A stretch of 64,000 bases of DNA, from positions 4,030,001-4,094,000 of the forward strand of contig NC_092363.1 in assembly GCF_030848805.1 (NCBI RefSeq), read 5' to 3'. The DNA is from Temnothorax longispinosus (taxonomy: Eukaryota > Arthropoda > Insecta > Hymenoptera > Formicidae). Positions 12,428-26,700 of this stretch are shown here, in pieces (positions within the stretch are counted from its first letter, which is position 1; the number at the start of each line of letters is the position of its first letter). The notes under the pieces were generated by a model. That model was not told the origin of the DNA, did not search any database, and worked only from the letters and a program-made list of their open reading frames with translations. The position numbers and the translations under genes were made by a program.

Positions 12428-14733
12428 AAAGCTAGCGGAAAAAATAAAGGGATATATCGATGTACTTCTCATTTCATCTGCGGATTTTCATTACGATTGA
12501 TTCGACGGTCGGACTTTGATTCCTGCTCTATGCCACAAAACGTACAGGGTGATTATCAATTATATGTTAAAATTTCAGAGAATGTATCTGAAATAAAAAA
12601 GAATATTACATGTACGTAAGTAATTTAATTTAGAAAACTTAAATAATTTGTTATCTCGTAATCTCTCTTATTTTGCCTTCTAGATAGATTCACTTCCTGG
12701 AGTATCGACATGCAATTAAGAATCATCCTGTATATGTGCGACACGTAGAATCATTGCGTCATAAAATAAAACGAATTCCGTCTATTATGCCACTACTTAT
12801 AATGTACATTTCCATCGCGATTATTCGGAAAAAAAGCTGCGTATCAAGTTGTTTTAAAGTTTAAATCCCGTAAATAAAATGGAGCATTCGCCGATACATT
12901 TACTGGCTTTTTTCCGATACTTGAATCACGGTTGCGTTGAAATCATCATTTGCTTTAGTCATTTTAATTGCAATAATAGAAGGTGTAAAAAAACGTGCGC
13001 TGCATATATAAAGAGAAAAAAACCGTGTTGAAGGCAGCGTCGCGCACACGCGCGTGGTGACGCATGTGGTGCACCAGATCGCACTGTCATTCATGCCTGG
13101 TACGGCTGGTACTACTAATACGTAATAATAAACAAAAAATATAAGGATGGAATATTTTTAATAAATATTCTTTTCTACTTTATTATTTTGATAGATTTTA
13201 AATATTATGAGAACTTTGATACTTTTCGTAACTCACAATTAAAGAATTTTTTAGCTTAAAACTGTATCTTACAATTGTTCATGGTTTAGAAATTAGGCAA
13301 ATCTTCATACAGTCAAAGATATTTATTTCGGGGAAGCATACATTCTTTTCTCTAACGGTATTTAATGTTTATGTGTATTTCTGGATCTTCCAATCCATGA
13401 TGGCCCCAAAAATCGAAGATTCTAAGGCCGGTCAAAGATATTTATTTCGGGGAAGCATACATTCTTTTCTCTAACGGTATGTAATGTTTATGTGTATTTT
13501 ATGTGTATTTCTGGATCTTCCAATCCATGATGGCCCCAAAAATCGAAGATTCCAAGGCCGGTATTCATAGTCGGATCTTATTATTGATAAATGTGACGCA
13601 GTTGTCGTATCTGCACTATATATTGGAGCTGATACAAACATTTTTCTTCCTGTTTTAAAGATGACTTCGTTGAGTAGTGAATGGTCCACAAATGTAGGCT
13701 TCTTGGATATTTCTGCAAAGTTTTGTGTTTCTGGATCAAATAGGTGCTACAAACACAAGAAAGTAATTACTGATCAGTTGCTAAAGAACCAAAAGCACAA
13801 CAGAGAAAAAAATTCAACTTTGGTATCTGTGCTTTCTTCAGTCATTTTTGGTTTTTTGCTCATGAATTCATAAAAGTCTGTTGCGTTCAAAGAACTTAAA
13901 CCAGAGCTTGCCTCGCCTTGCTCGGGTCTAATCCATTATTTTTTATAGAATAGATTAGTCTGTATCTATCCGTCTGTATCTATATATTATAAAAGTTTTA
14001 CATCGACTTTAAATTCTTTTTAGTGCGTATACTAGAGATTTAACGGCACTAAGCGAAACGAAATTGGTAATACACAAATAAATATCAGAAAATGAAACCG
14101 CTCGTCGAAAATGAAACACGGCTCGGCTGCTCGTAATGATCACTCACTAACTTCAAAATTAAAGATGTAACCATATTTTAAGTTTAAAAACAGAAAATAA
14201 TACAGATACGGGTGCAGACAGTTTATTTTAGACCAATGACTGCATAATGGATTGATTTAATGGATTGACTACATAATCAGAGAAAATATATCTAATTTAC
14301 CTTAATTCAAATGGACACCACGCGGATATCGTCGGACACAATGAGCACTGATTGTGAGCAGAGAGAGAGCGATTGGAATGAAATCAGCTGACTGGCGACT
14401 GGCGCGTGTGCTGATTCATGGCTCATGCAATCTCGAGCAACCACGTGATCGCTCGGTGTCGGCGATCAGCTTGGTTATGTCTTCTAAACATCTCGATGAG
14501 CGTGACGTCCGTCCAAGTGGCCAAGTGTACAAGACTCCTCATTTCCGTTCGAAGTGCGTCGGAAAAGAAAAAATAACGTGCTCGAGATTCGACCGACGGA
14601 CTGTCATTATTTCGGAGCACTTTGCGGCGACTCGTCGGACGCCCGTCATCTGTTCCATTTAAATTTTAAATCGCGTTCGCAGGACGCCGCTGCGTATCAT
14701 GTATTTCAAGGAGATCTGAGAGACCGCCTCGAG
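11255..14733. other. Intergenic region and 3' UTR between the YTHDC2-like gene and VWA8
   Basis: AT-rich and without a frame I can support. It holds the helicase 3' UTR (a candidate AATAAA at 12300-12305, about 1 kb past the stop), a (GA)n run at 11910-11934, a (TA)n run near 12376-12424, a tandem duplication at 13312-13560, and GC-richer DNA from about 14340 that is probably the VWA8 promoter and 5' UTR. Confidence 0.6.
13312..13560. repeat. Two-copy tandem duplication, about 119 bp period
   Basis: The block starting GTCAAAGATATTTATTTCGG at 13312 recurs at 13431 almost without change, including CCAATCCATGATGGCCCC and the GGCCG end. The second copy is 11 bases longer because TTTATGTGTAT is itself doubled near 13490-13510. 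The near identity indicates a recent event. Confidence 0.9.
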
Positions 14734-17700
14734 ATGTTATCCGTCCTGCGGAATTCTCGCTGTCCATCGACAGCGGGTCGAATCTTGGAGCGATCCGGCA
14801 GGCTCTGGTCTAACCTGCCGTCGCTCGTACGCTGTAAATCAGGTGAGCTCGCGGCGACTAACTTTGGCTGCGTTCGGGGAGCGCGCTATTATAGCGCTAT
14901 TGCATCATTCTATCTTTATCGCTCATCAGGTGTAAAACAATAAGGATAGAATAAGCAAATAGTATAGCGCTAATAGCGCGCTCCCCGAATCCAGCCTTAA
15001 CCTGATGATTCGTTGCTGTCTTGTTTTCTTTTTTTTTTTTACAGTGCGTGGGCGTAACCATTTAATCTTTGTTCTTTTTTTCAGAGAACGTAGTCGTCAC
15101 TATCGCTGACGTATCGAAGGAAGTGAGGCCAGCGAGCACGCCGGAATACGTTCCAAGAAAATACTGTTAGTGTCGCAGGCTTTGCCGCTTAGAGGCTCCA
15201 CACCAAGGTTGCAGTCAGTAGATCGTTAAGAGCTACATTTAACGCGCTGCTGTTTTATTCTTTTTTAACAGTGTTAAACACCCACTCTCAGGAGGCGCTG
15301 AGGCATTTAAAATGGATGCTGCAGAAGGACGTTTTGCGACAAGATATGTTTCTGATGGGCGGACCGGGTATGCGAAGGCGCGATCTCGCGCTCGCCTTCC
15401 TGGAGCTGACCGGACGGGAATTGGAGTTCATCGCGCTTACCCGCGACACGACGGAAGCGGACTTGAAGCAGAGGCGAGAGATCAAAAGCGGCACCGCGTA
15501 CTATCACGATCAGAGCGCGGTGAGGGCCGCGACCAACGGGCGAGTTCTCTTGATCGAAGGTGTGGAAAAGGCGGAGCGGAATGTGTTGCCCGTGCTAAAT
15601 AATTTATTGGAGAATCGCGAGATGCATTTGGAGGACGGTAGATTTCTCATTCCGGCGTCCCGCTACGACAAATTGCTCAAGGTACTAATCTACCTGCGAT
15701 TTACTTATAGGGTTTCGTTGATGTCTTTCTGCGAAACTATGTCTAAGCTGCTACTTTTAATTATATGTAATTTATTTTCAGACGCACACTCAGACGGAGT
15801 TGGACAAGTGGCGTCTCGTGCGGGTCAGCGAAGATTTTATAGTAATAGCATTAGGCTTACCGTCACCGCGATATCCTGGCCACCCGCTAGATCCCCCTCT
15901 CAGATCCAGGTTCCAGGCGCGTCACATTCCGCCGCCGAAGTTCGAGGTAAGTATACCCGAGTGCGCGTGACTTTAAAAAGATTAACGTGATCGGCCAGAG
16001 AGGAATAAAACCGAGTAGATTCCGCGTGTCGTTCCGCAAGAAGCGTCACAATGTTGAACGTTACGCGGAACGTACCGGTGTCACCTTTCCAGGACATATC
16101 GCGCGCGGAGTCGAAGTAAACGTTTAGAAAAGTCATTAAACAAGTTTCTGATTGCATAGCGATGCGGCTTCATCAAAACTTGGTCGCGGTAATTCGCGAT
16201 TGTACGTATTCGTACGATTGCCTGGGGCCCATTATTAAAATTGCCTCCCCCGACAATTAAGGGACACGGAGTCTGATTTATGTCTCAATTATGCTCTCAG
16301 TCTCGCTCGGCTATCAGATGTATAACTGTTACGATAAAAGTACGAGGAAGCAACAATTTGGATAATTCAGCGGGGGAGGGAAGGAAAGAGGGGATTCTAA
16401 GGGAATGTCGTATGTAAAACTATCCGCTCGCGCGTCTCGAAGGAGACGGTTGCGCACGTGGATATTACTCAGGCGAAACTTTCGCCTGATTTATGGGGCC
16501 GGGAGTGGCGTACCATTAGGCATGGGGTGCGGAGGTCGTCACGGAACCCCTCCGCGGGGGGCACTCCGTCCCATCCCTTCCTTCCGGTGTTCCTCTCGTT
16601 CGCATATAAACGCGGGCTCGTGGCTGCGCCATGGCCACAGGCATCGCGCGGCTTGGATCGCGTGTCCCCGGCAGTCGAAACTCTACCTGTCCTCCCCGTG
16701 TACGCCCGCGAGTCGATACGTTGGGATTCGAACGAGCTTATACGTATTAAAGGAGGCAAGCCGGGAAGCCGTCGGTTCTCCAAGTCCCGGCGCATAGTTC
16801 GACAGCGCGGGTAACGTCTGTCGCGTCGTCACGAATGTAATTAGATTGCAATTGCTCTCGCTCGTTTGAAATTTTTTGCCGTTGATGGCCGTATAGGTGA
16901 TCGCTTCCACCTGGTGCCGATCAGAATTGAAGAAGAAGAAGAAGAAATTTTTTTGCGAGATGGTGCCGTGACAATATCATCCGCGTACCCTCGTTTATTT
17001 ATTACTAAAGGATATTGAAGGGATGTCAACTACGTTGATTTATAGTTTTTTTTTTACCACCGTCAATTTATATTCCGAAAAACGCGGTAGATAAATCATA
17101 TACTAAATACATATTAAATTTTAATATAATCTTACAGTTATCTATTGCGCAGTGTTGAGATATAACGTTATTGAATCCTGAAATAAAATTGACTGGGCAT
17201 AGAAAACGCCAAGCTTTTTTTATCGGACCTTGAAACGTTATTTATTTACCGCTCGAGGTAATTATTAATACCCTTCCGCACATCGTATCGCGTTATGCCG
17301 GCTATATGGGCATCATCGGAGAGGCCTTTGTTCGTCCGAACCGTCTGGGTGGACGGTATGCGTCACGCTGTTCTATCACCTGACGATCCCGTCGTCGTTA
17401 ATCCGCGGCTACGTCGGCATCCGCGAACGTCCATGGAGAAGAGTTTCCCCGCGAAACGTCAACAGGCCGAGACCAGACTGGATCGCTTGAACAGCTGCTT
17501 TATGAATCTGCACGTGGTGGTGGAGAAGAATTTTCCGGACAGCAAGATCCCGCCGAGGATCGTGCGCAGACAATCGGCTCCACCCTGCGCGAGGATGTGC
17601 AGCGAGAAAGCCGGAGGTCTCCTGGAGATATATGTGAACGACAAGTCGGACGAGGACCGCGTGAGTTATCAAACGTTAGAAAATGAAGAAACGACGTTTT

Positions 17701-20700
17701 CGACGAGCGAGAACCTCGATTGCAACAGCGTCGGACAATCGTTGCGCTTGCAGCGAGACGCGTTCTCCACTATGACGGAATACAAGCAAGCCGATAGACC
17801 GTCGGACGCGCATTGGAATCCGTTGTCCGAGAGGGTGTTACAGTGGCTGGACCTCTCCGGGAGAGCGCAGGACTACGAGCTTGAGACCGGGTCGGAAGAG
17901 AATTCAAGAGTCCGAGAGGATGATCGGCGATGGGGTGCTGCCGCCAGGAGGAGGAGACATCTCTCCCAGACGCGCGAGGGTTCGATGTTCACGGAGAGAG
18001 AGCGCGTAGTCGTGCAGAACTACAAACTGCAGAAGAACTTGAAATTGGAGTGCGAGACGAAGTTTGCTCGGAAGCGGTTATCCAGGATGAAAGATAAGAC
18101 GGAAGAGGACGGAGTTCGGAGGGAGGAGAGCATCGGTTCGAAGACGCGAGCTACGAGCGCGGAGGAGTCCGATTTGAGGAACGATGATGAATCGGGAAAC
18201 GATCGGTTGGCCGTGTGGTCCCCGCCTGGCCGTCTGCAGCTGCACATCGTCATGCCGAGCTTCAATTCCATTGAGAAACGGACGTCCTCGCTGGAATCCC
18301 TGGCCTGCGATTGAATGATAGACTGGTCAAACGCGCGTTCCTATTTTCGTGTGTGTCATCGTTCCAACTGCGCCTGACATTCTTTTTACCGTCACCTGCC
18401 TCGATGTCGCGTTGTGAGTTTTTATTTGTCAGCGCGGATGGGAAAGGAAACGAAGCGAATATTTGTAATCAACGATATTTAATAAACAGTTTGCTCATTT
18501 TTTAAAAGTGACAATGTGCAATTATTGTTGCTAAAGACCTGGTGCATTTTATGACGTTTGTCGAGACGCGAATATATGACGTGGTGCTGCAAAAATGTAA
18601 GGTATTTATTAAATTATAACTACATTATAACTACAAAATTATAAATTTCTATAAATAAGTTTTGATTAAATAATTATTATACGTCAACAATTTTTAAATG
18701 CACAAAAGTGTGTCCGAATATTCAAACTTTCGAATGCAAGCTTATTATGAAAAAAAAAAACTTTTGGATAATTCTGTTACTAAATTTTTTTATTATTTAA
18801 TGTTTAACGAGCTGACAAAAAAGTTATACTGTACAATTCCCTTTCAGTTTAACTTTGCGATACATCTTGACATTCTGCGATAGATAGCATTTTCGTTGAG
18901 AGTTAATCCGCAGCCGTGTCGCGAGCCCGTTATTGTCTGTCGAGAGAATTGGAGTCGACGGAGACATCGCCTTGTTTTACGTCGGTCGGAAACTGAATAG
19001 AACTCAGTTAATAATAAACTCATAGAAAAGATCATTTAAAACTTCAAAATAATTACACGGCATGGAGTATTTAAACCATTTCTCGTGAAACGAATATTAT
19101 CCGTCACGAAGCGTAGAGTACATATTGCTTGCCCGGTAGAAATTGCTGTCACGCGCAGAAACGAACCCAGAGACACATATGTCAGAGAGTTCACAGATAA
19201 TTTATAGACGGTTTTAATTTAAATAAAGTTACTATAACTCTAAAATGCTAACTTATAAATTATTACAGTATTAAAGTATTATAAATTATATTACGATTCT
19301 TTCACTAATTAAATATTTTTTTTGGAAAATTTCAAAAATTTTTTTTATAAATTAAAACAATTTTTAGAAGTAGAGTATTTGCGTCATAGATGTATAAAAT
19401 TATAATTATATTCTAGTCATTTGTTTCTAATCCCAAGAAGAGTGCGACCTTATCTTTTTGTTCTCAATTTTTGCTTGAAACAGAAATACGAAAAATTATA
19501 TTATTTTATTACTTTATTAAATTTTATTATTTATGATTTTATTATACGTTACGTAATATTATTCGGATTAGATCGGAGTTAGCCTTGCGTTTTACATGGA
19601 TTATATGTAACATTGCTCGTGACTTCGTTGACTTGTATGCCACCTCCGCGAAATTGCAATCGCTACAATGGAAAACGAAAATAATAGAGCGGCGTGTTTA
19701 GGAATCGCACAAGACAGCTCTATAATATGCCCGGCGTCTATTTTCAGAGTAATAAAACTTGGTGGAGAAAGGGGTGCGCGGACATCTATTTTCTACATAC
19801 ACGGCATCATCGTTTAATAATCAATCATCGCGAAAGTCGGCGTATTAAAATAGAAGTTTGACTTTACTGCTGATGGATGTCCTTTGGAAAAAATGTTGCC
19901 ATACTTTAAGTCTACCCGAGTCTACCGTGACCCATCCGTAGTTATTTATCACGAGTGGTAGATGCGTGAACACTTGAATAACACATAGCAATAGTTACGG
20001 TAACTTTAGAACCAGCCGCATTTCCTAAATATACACCGAAGTTATATTATTACATTTCTGCAAAGTAAAGTCTAAAGCTGCAAAAATATCGCTGTTGAAA
20101 TAATGACAGTCTTTTATCCGATAATAAATACGATATTCTTCATCTCCGACGCGAGTGCATTGAACTTGGAAATTGCTGTGGAAATGGGGAATCGCGTGTT
20201 TGCGAAATAAGCCAGTTAACGTCCTGATAGCCCGGTGACACATCTATGAAACAAGACTGCGAACTTTTCCGAGCTCGGGCTTCACGGTTAACAACAAGCT
20301 CGCATTTTAATTCGCGACTGATACCGCGAATCGGTCGTCGATCATTTATTATTCATCCGCCTCGAAATCGACGTGATGTTTGACAAGGGCAGATAACCGG
20401 AAGTACCTGAATACGTTGAGCGGAGCTGCGTAATAACCGTACGTGGTGTCGAGGGAGTTACCGAACGTTTCGACCGAAAATTGATTCTCTTCTATTTTTG
20501 CGGCGGGTGCCGGGGACGAGTCACGAAAACCACATTTCCGCCAACGCCGCAATTACGGCCGATCGAGGGCTCGAGATTATAACTCGGGCCGATTGAAAGT
20601 TTTCGATGGAAATTCCGAGGGTGGGCGGATATCTCTCGGCACGGCTTCCGTGCCGAGTGGTAGTTATTCACTCGGTGCTCGGGCGCGCAATGTTGGAAAG

Positions 20701-23700
20701 CTCTCGGTGTTAATCACTCTCTCTCTCTCGGAAGGAGGACCGTTTCGTACCGAATCGCGGTATATAACATTCCTCACGTGCACGCTTCCGTCGGTTCTTC
20801 TCTGCCTTTCTCTCCCTGTCCCTCTCCCTCGGATGCCAGCTATGCCGACGAAGGCGGAGAAGTAATGAGAAGATAGTTCCGCACCGAATTCTAGTAGTTC
20901 AACGCACTGCAGATAGACCGTTAAGTAACGTTAAATAAATTACGCCCAGCAACAGCCCTGTAAACTTTCCGAGTTGCGAACTTTCGTCAGCCGGGTGACT
21001 ACTGCAATGCTCGAGCGCGAGAAATGTTATCAGGCTGTTATCAGTTGCCCGCGAGCGTAACGATATTAAGCATTAAGTTCTTCACTTGCTTGCTTAATGA
21101 CTGAAAACTCGATTGCATCTTCTGGCTGGTTGTTAAATACAGTGATATAGTTAAATATAATTATATTTGACAGTATCGATACCTTCGTTCTGTAAGAAAA
21201 TAGAAGGCTACAGAGTGTGCTAGATAATTTATTTAAATTTTAGTGTATTTTTGGGGATATCGAGGTACTATATATCAAGATTTGATTTTTAAGGAACAAT
21301 TCGAGGTCTTGAGAAACTTAACGCCGAACGTCGACGGTGGGAAATTGTCGCAATTGTTATCGTGCGCTCACGCATTAGTTACTCAAGAAGCTGTCACCAT
21401 AGGCCTGCCAGATTTTCCTTTGGACAATTTGCCGTCGGCTGCTTTAATTATGGTAAATTTCTAGGATACCGCAGGCACCTTGTCGTTATTTTTATACTAA
21501 TTTCGCGTGTTTGTGCTTAGGACAAAAATCCCGACTTGTCGGTGTACGACATTTTCCATAGATTCTACCCGTACAAACTATTTTTGGGTAAAGAGGGTCA
21601 GAATGCCGTCAAGGATATCCTTGGAACATTTAGCGTATTGAACGATTCCAAAACGGAGCGTAGCGTTACTAGTAAAGTAGACGTTACCAAGAAAGCTGAC
21701 GATTCTTTGGAGATCAGCATAAAACGCGATAATACGAAAACAAGTTTTCACGTAAGCTGTATAAATAATTATTCGCATTGGTTCTACGTTATTAATCACC
21801 GCTGCTTATTGTAAGTATCCGTATCTATTTTGCGAATAGGTTCCCCGCGGCACGAGCCAATTATCTAATGGCGCGAACAACGATTATTATATAGAGACTA
21901 ATTATCAGAATAATTTGTTGGCGAGCATGCTGGAATCTCATTTGGCGTCCGACTTTTGCTTGATCGGACCGAAGGGCTGCGGCAAGTCCACCACCGTCCG
22001 ACGGCTCGCCGATTTATTAGGGTATCAAGTGGAGCCAATAGTACTTTATCAGGCAAGTCTACCTTTTGCGAGAGTACCCGCTAATATCCGATTTGCGCTC
22101 TCGTTCGCAAGAGGAGCAAGAAACGATCCAACTCAGCTCCAACTTAGAAAGACCAGTCGCGCCTGCGATCGCGGCGTAGTTTGTTCGAGAAATGAAACGG
22201 TTGAAATATTTCCTTAGGATATGACTTCCAGGGACCTGATACAACAACGGACCACGTCGCTTAACGGCGACACGGTATGGAGAGATTCGCCGCTGGTCGA
22301 CGCGGCCCTCCACGGCAAACTGGCCGTGCTGGACGGCATCAACAGGATTCATTCTAGCACCTTAGCTGTACTGCACAGGTAAAATCGCGTTCGCGGTTCG
22401 TGGTATTTAACAAGCGAATTTACAAGCGATGATAACGCGACCGCGTTTGCCTATAGATTAGTTCACGATCGGGAGCTCCAGTTGCACGATGGTAAGCGGC
22501 TCATACGAGCGGATCGTTACGACGAGATAAAGAAAGAGTATAACAGATCCGACGACGAGATGCGCGACCGCGGTGTCCTGCGAATCCATCCCGCCTTCAG
22601 GCTGATAGCCTTGGCCGAGCCGCCGGTCATCAATAGCTCGTCCGGTCAGTGGTTGAATTCCGAGCTGCTCAGTTTATTCCTCTTCCACGAGATGAGGCCG
22701 CTCGGCAAACGCGAGGAGATTCACATCATTCGGTCAAAGGTGATCGCAGGAAAGCTTGTATAGATGCATCCTCGATCGCAGATAGATTCTTATCGAGTAC
22801 TTTCTTTGCAGTTTGGGGAACCTAGCCAAGCATTGCTAAGTATCGTAGAATTAGCGCATGTCTTACGTTCGTCCAACGATCCGACCTTACTGTCTCTCGC
22901 CGGATCGCTCAGCACTCGACAGCTTTTGAGAATCGCAGAGCGAATGCATCGATTTCGATGCGACGACGCTTACAACGCGGTGCAACGCGCGTGTCTGGCG
23001 CGCTTCTTGCCGGCGATCGCGAAGGAGGCTCTCGAGGACTCCTGCCGTCGCCTCGGCATCGTCCCGCCCAAGTCCACGGTGGATTCGGCGATCGAGTGCT
23101 CGGTTACGGAAGACTCTGTTAGGATCGGTGACACGGTCGCAGATCGGTATCGTACCACGGCGCTCAGTAAAGTACCCGACATCGTGTTCTACGACGTGCC
23201 GGAGCACGTCGCGCTCTTGGAGCGACTGTTGCAGGACTTCGGTCTGGGACAGAATTTCCTGCTGGTCGGCAATCAGGGCGTCGGCAAGAACAAGATCGTG
23301 GACCGGCTGCTGCAGCTGCTGAACCGGCCGCGCGAGTACATTCAGCTGCACCGCGATACGACCGTGCAAACTTTGACTCTGCAGCCGATGGTCAGGGACG
23401 GCAAAGTCGTTTACGAGGACTCGCCGCTCGTACAGGCCGTTAAACTGGGCCACGTCCTCGTCGTCGACGAGGCGGACAAAGCGCCCACGCATGTGACGTG
23501 TATATTGAAAGTACGTACTCGACGTTATAGCGGAGCCATTATGGCGCGAACACTTTGTCGGTCGTGAATCGCGAGACGATTCCTGTCATTTTCAGACCCT
23601 CGTGGAATCGGGCGAAATGATTCTGTCGGACGGTCGACGAATTGTTCCCCGTGGCAGCGGGAACGCCCGCAGCGCGAACAGCATACCGATGCACCCGGAC

Positions 23701-26700
23701 TTTAGGATGATCGTGTTGGCTAACAGGCCGGGTTTCCCGTTTTTGGGCAATGACTTCTTCGGCGCTCTGGGAGACCTGTTCAGCACGCATTCCGTCGACA
23801 ATCCGAGTATTCGAAGCGAGATTCAGCTCCTGAAGCAGTACGGTCCGCACATAGACGAGCGGACGATACATAAATTAGTGAGAGCTTTCGGCGAGCTGAG
23901 AAGTATGGCCGACCAAGGCCTAGTCTCGTATCCTTATTCGACCCGAGAGGTGGTTAACTTAGTTAAACATCTAGAGGTAAGATGATACGAGGATCTTTCA
24001 GGATGATCGATCAGTGACGATGTAATTGATGACGCACTTTTTAATAATGTTGTAGAAATTTCCGAACGAACCGTTGGGTACCGTAGTGCGTAACGTCTTC
24101 GATTTTGATCGATATAGCCAGGAAATATTCGACACTTTGGTAACCGTGCTCCATAAGCACGGAATTCCCGTTGGAACGAGTCCAACCAATGTTGCCTTAG
24201 CTAAGGAGTAAGATAATCTTTACGTACTCTCTTTAAGTATTTTGTAAAATATATAAACACACAAGAGTATTAGAAAAATATAATTAATTCGGACAATTTT
24301 GTACTTTATCAATTTTATGATGAACCTATTGTTATACGTAATAAATGAAAATACGAGAAAAATAAAGATACGAAATGTCGATTTTCACACGCGTACAATG
24401 TCCTTTCCCCTTTTCCATTGCAGAATACCTTTGCCTGAGATGAAGATCTGTGGTAGTTGGAACGTTTTGAGCACGTTTCAAAATATGCCCGTTCAGGAAA
24501 GGTACGTTAAGTTGAAATCGCCGACATTTCCAACGCAAAACGATCGAACGCTGGATCGAGTTGAAGCCAGATCGGCCTGGTTCACGGAACTCCAGAGTTA
24601 CTGGACACTACCCATTAGCGAAAACAGCACGGTGACCGCTTTAGCGGTCGCGAATGGAAGTAAAGGGGATGGCACGGACGACAGAATACACGTTCTCACC
24701 TCGAATCCCCTGAGTATATTTAGCATGACGCCGGAGTCCGACCAGATTCGCGAAACGTCGCTGCAAGGTGTGATCAGCCCCGTTAGGGGCAATATGCCGT
24801 TTTACAGCATCGCGGTCGACAATCTCGGGGACGTTTTAGTTCACGAAGAAACTGTAAGTAGTCTGTTAGTAACGCAAACCCTCCCTTTCCCTCGTAATAG
24901 CGTTCATCGGATCTGATCGTTTTTAGAGCAATTCAATACTCGTGGTAAACGTAAACGAGGGTTCGATTCGAGAACTGCAGTTTTCGTCCTTTCTGGATAC
25001 CGCCAGCGACAGGATATCGAACGCCTTCAGGAGCAAAAATTTTCAGTGGAAGATGAAGGCGGATCTACTCCCGTCGCATAATCTGATCGTTTTGTACACG
25101 CAGGACCACGACAAGCTCGAAGTTATCGATTTGCAGAGCATGTGCGCTTACTCGATGAGCTTGCCGTGCAACATCGAATCGGTCTTACTCGCGTCCGACA
25201 GGAAATGGTTGATTCAGGACGCGTCGAAGGATAAGTACATTCTTACGAAATCCTCGGATTCCGATCCGTGCCCGTACGTGCTGCGCGAGTTGGCCGAGTC
25301 TAACAGCGTCGATCTGAAGACCGGCAGTGTCTTGAATTGCGGCAGGAGCAGCCTGCACAAAACGGAGCTGAGCAAAGCTCTTCAGCAGAAAATAGACTGC
25401 CCGAACAGACTCCTGGTGACCGATAATACGTACGCCGGCATAGCGACGGGCTTCCCCGATTTGGACAGCTCTAACGAGCTGCACTTTTGGCCGAGGAGAG
25501 GAAGAACGCGCAGCTTCATAACGCCTATTGTTACGCAGAACGGCCAGGTGATCCGAACGATCTCGCCCAATCAGGTACCCGACGAGGTTTATCCGAAGGA
25601 CACGAAGCACACGGGAATTTCCGGCTACTTAGAGATAGTCGACACGGTGAACCACAAGCTGCGATACATACCTATTCCGGAGTAAGTAAATTTGCAACAA
25701 GCATTAAATTTTTAAGGAAAAATTAAATAAATTAAAATAAAAAATGTAATATGATGCTATGAAATATGAGAGTTGTAGAACTTTATTCACGTTTTTATTG
25801 TCTTTGAAAGATAATATTGATATGTCATATATGTTTTTATTATTATTGCGCATATTTCTTTCCGATGGAACAACGGAGAAAAATCATTAAATCTCTTTTA
25901 CGCAGACCGGTTAACGTCTCGCCCTTGACACAGTGGCTGTATGCGAAGGACCTTCCGCTTTATGCGTCACTTACGTCGAACGAAGGTCTCGTCACAATAG
26001 ACGCCGGTGGCTGCGTCCGTTTATGGGAGACATCAATCACGAATATAGAAAAGTCGTTAGGTGCGTGGCGTAAAATGATAGGCGCCGACGAGGAGAAGAT
26101 GCAGATCACGAAAGAGAGGTATTCGGGGCAGAATGTCAGCGGGCCGAAACACGGAAGGATCGATAAGAATAACGAACCGCACGTGGGCGGTAACACTTGG
26201 GCCGGGGGAACCGGAGGTACGGGTATATTTAAACGAGATAACGAACAGGATAAAATCTAAAGGGAAATTACACGTTGTCGCACTAAAATACTATCTCCTG
26301 TGTCTCTGATCATCAACAACTGTTGCAATAGGATACGCGTGAAATTATATTTTAGGCAGAGATACAGCGGGTTTGGGCGGAAAGGGGGGTCCGTATCGGT
26401 TGGACGCTGGACACACTGTACATCAACTCAGCGACGAGGAGAAGAACGCGGTGCCGGAGCATATAAAGAAAGCCGCACGCGAGATGGGCCTCCGCGCATT
26501 CAAGCAGCGACTCAAGGACATAAAAATGAGCGAGTACGACCACAAGCTGTACGCTCAGTTCAGCGACGCGGTTCACAATCAGGTGCAGGCCTTGAGGGTC
26601 ATATTAGGTGAGCGTCCCCGCGAATCCGGCTTTTATGGAAGTCGGCGTTCCTTATCGCGTATCGCACGCTCGCATGCCATTTATAGGTACGCTGCAGGCG

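Larger units (their letters stand above)
15947..21293. other. Long VWA8 intron 4 with a nested gene
   Basis: A 5.35 kb intron between a GTAAGT donor at 15947 and an acceptor ending TTTTTAAG at 21293. Apart from the nested open frame at 17295-18314, it holds GC-rich patches around 16400-16800 and 20300-20900 that produce short frames without recognisable content or splice partners. Nothing else could be assigned. Confidence 0.7.

Noticed and set aside
16405..16814. Overlapping 118-130 codon frames in VWA8 intron 4
   Set aside because: Both strands and several frames are open at once in a GC-rich patch, with no recognisable protein.
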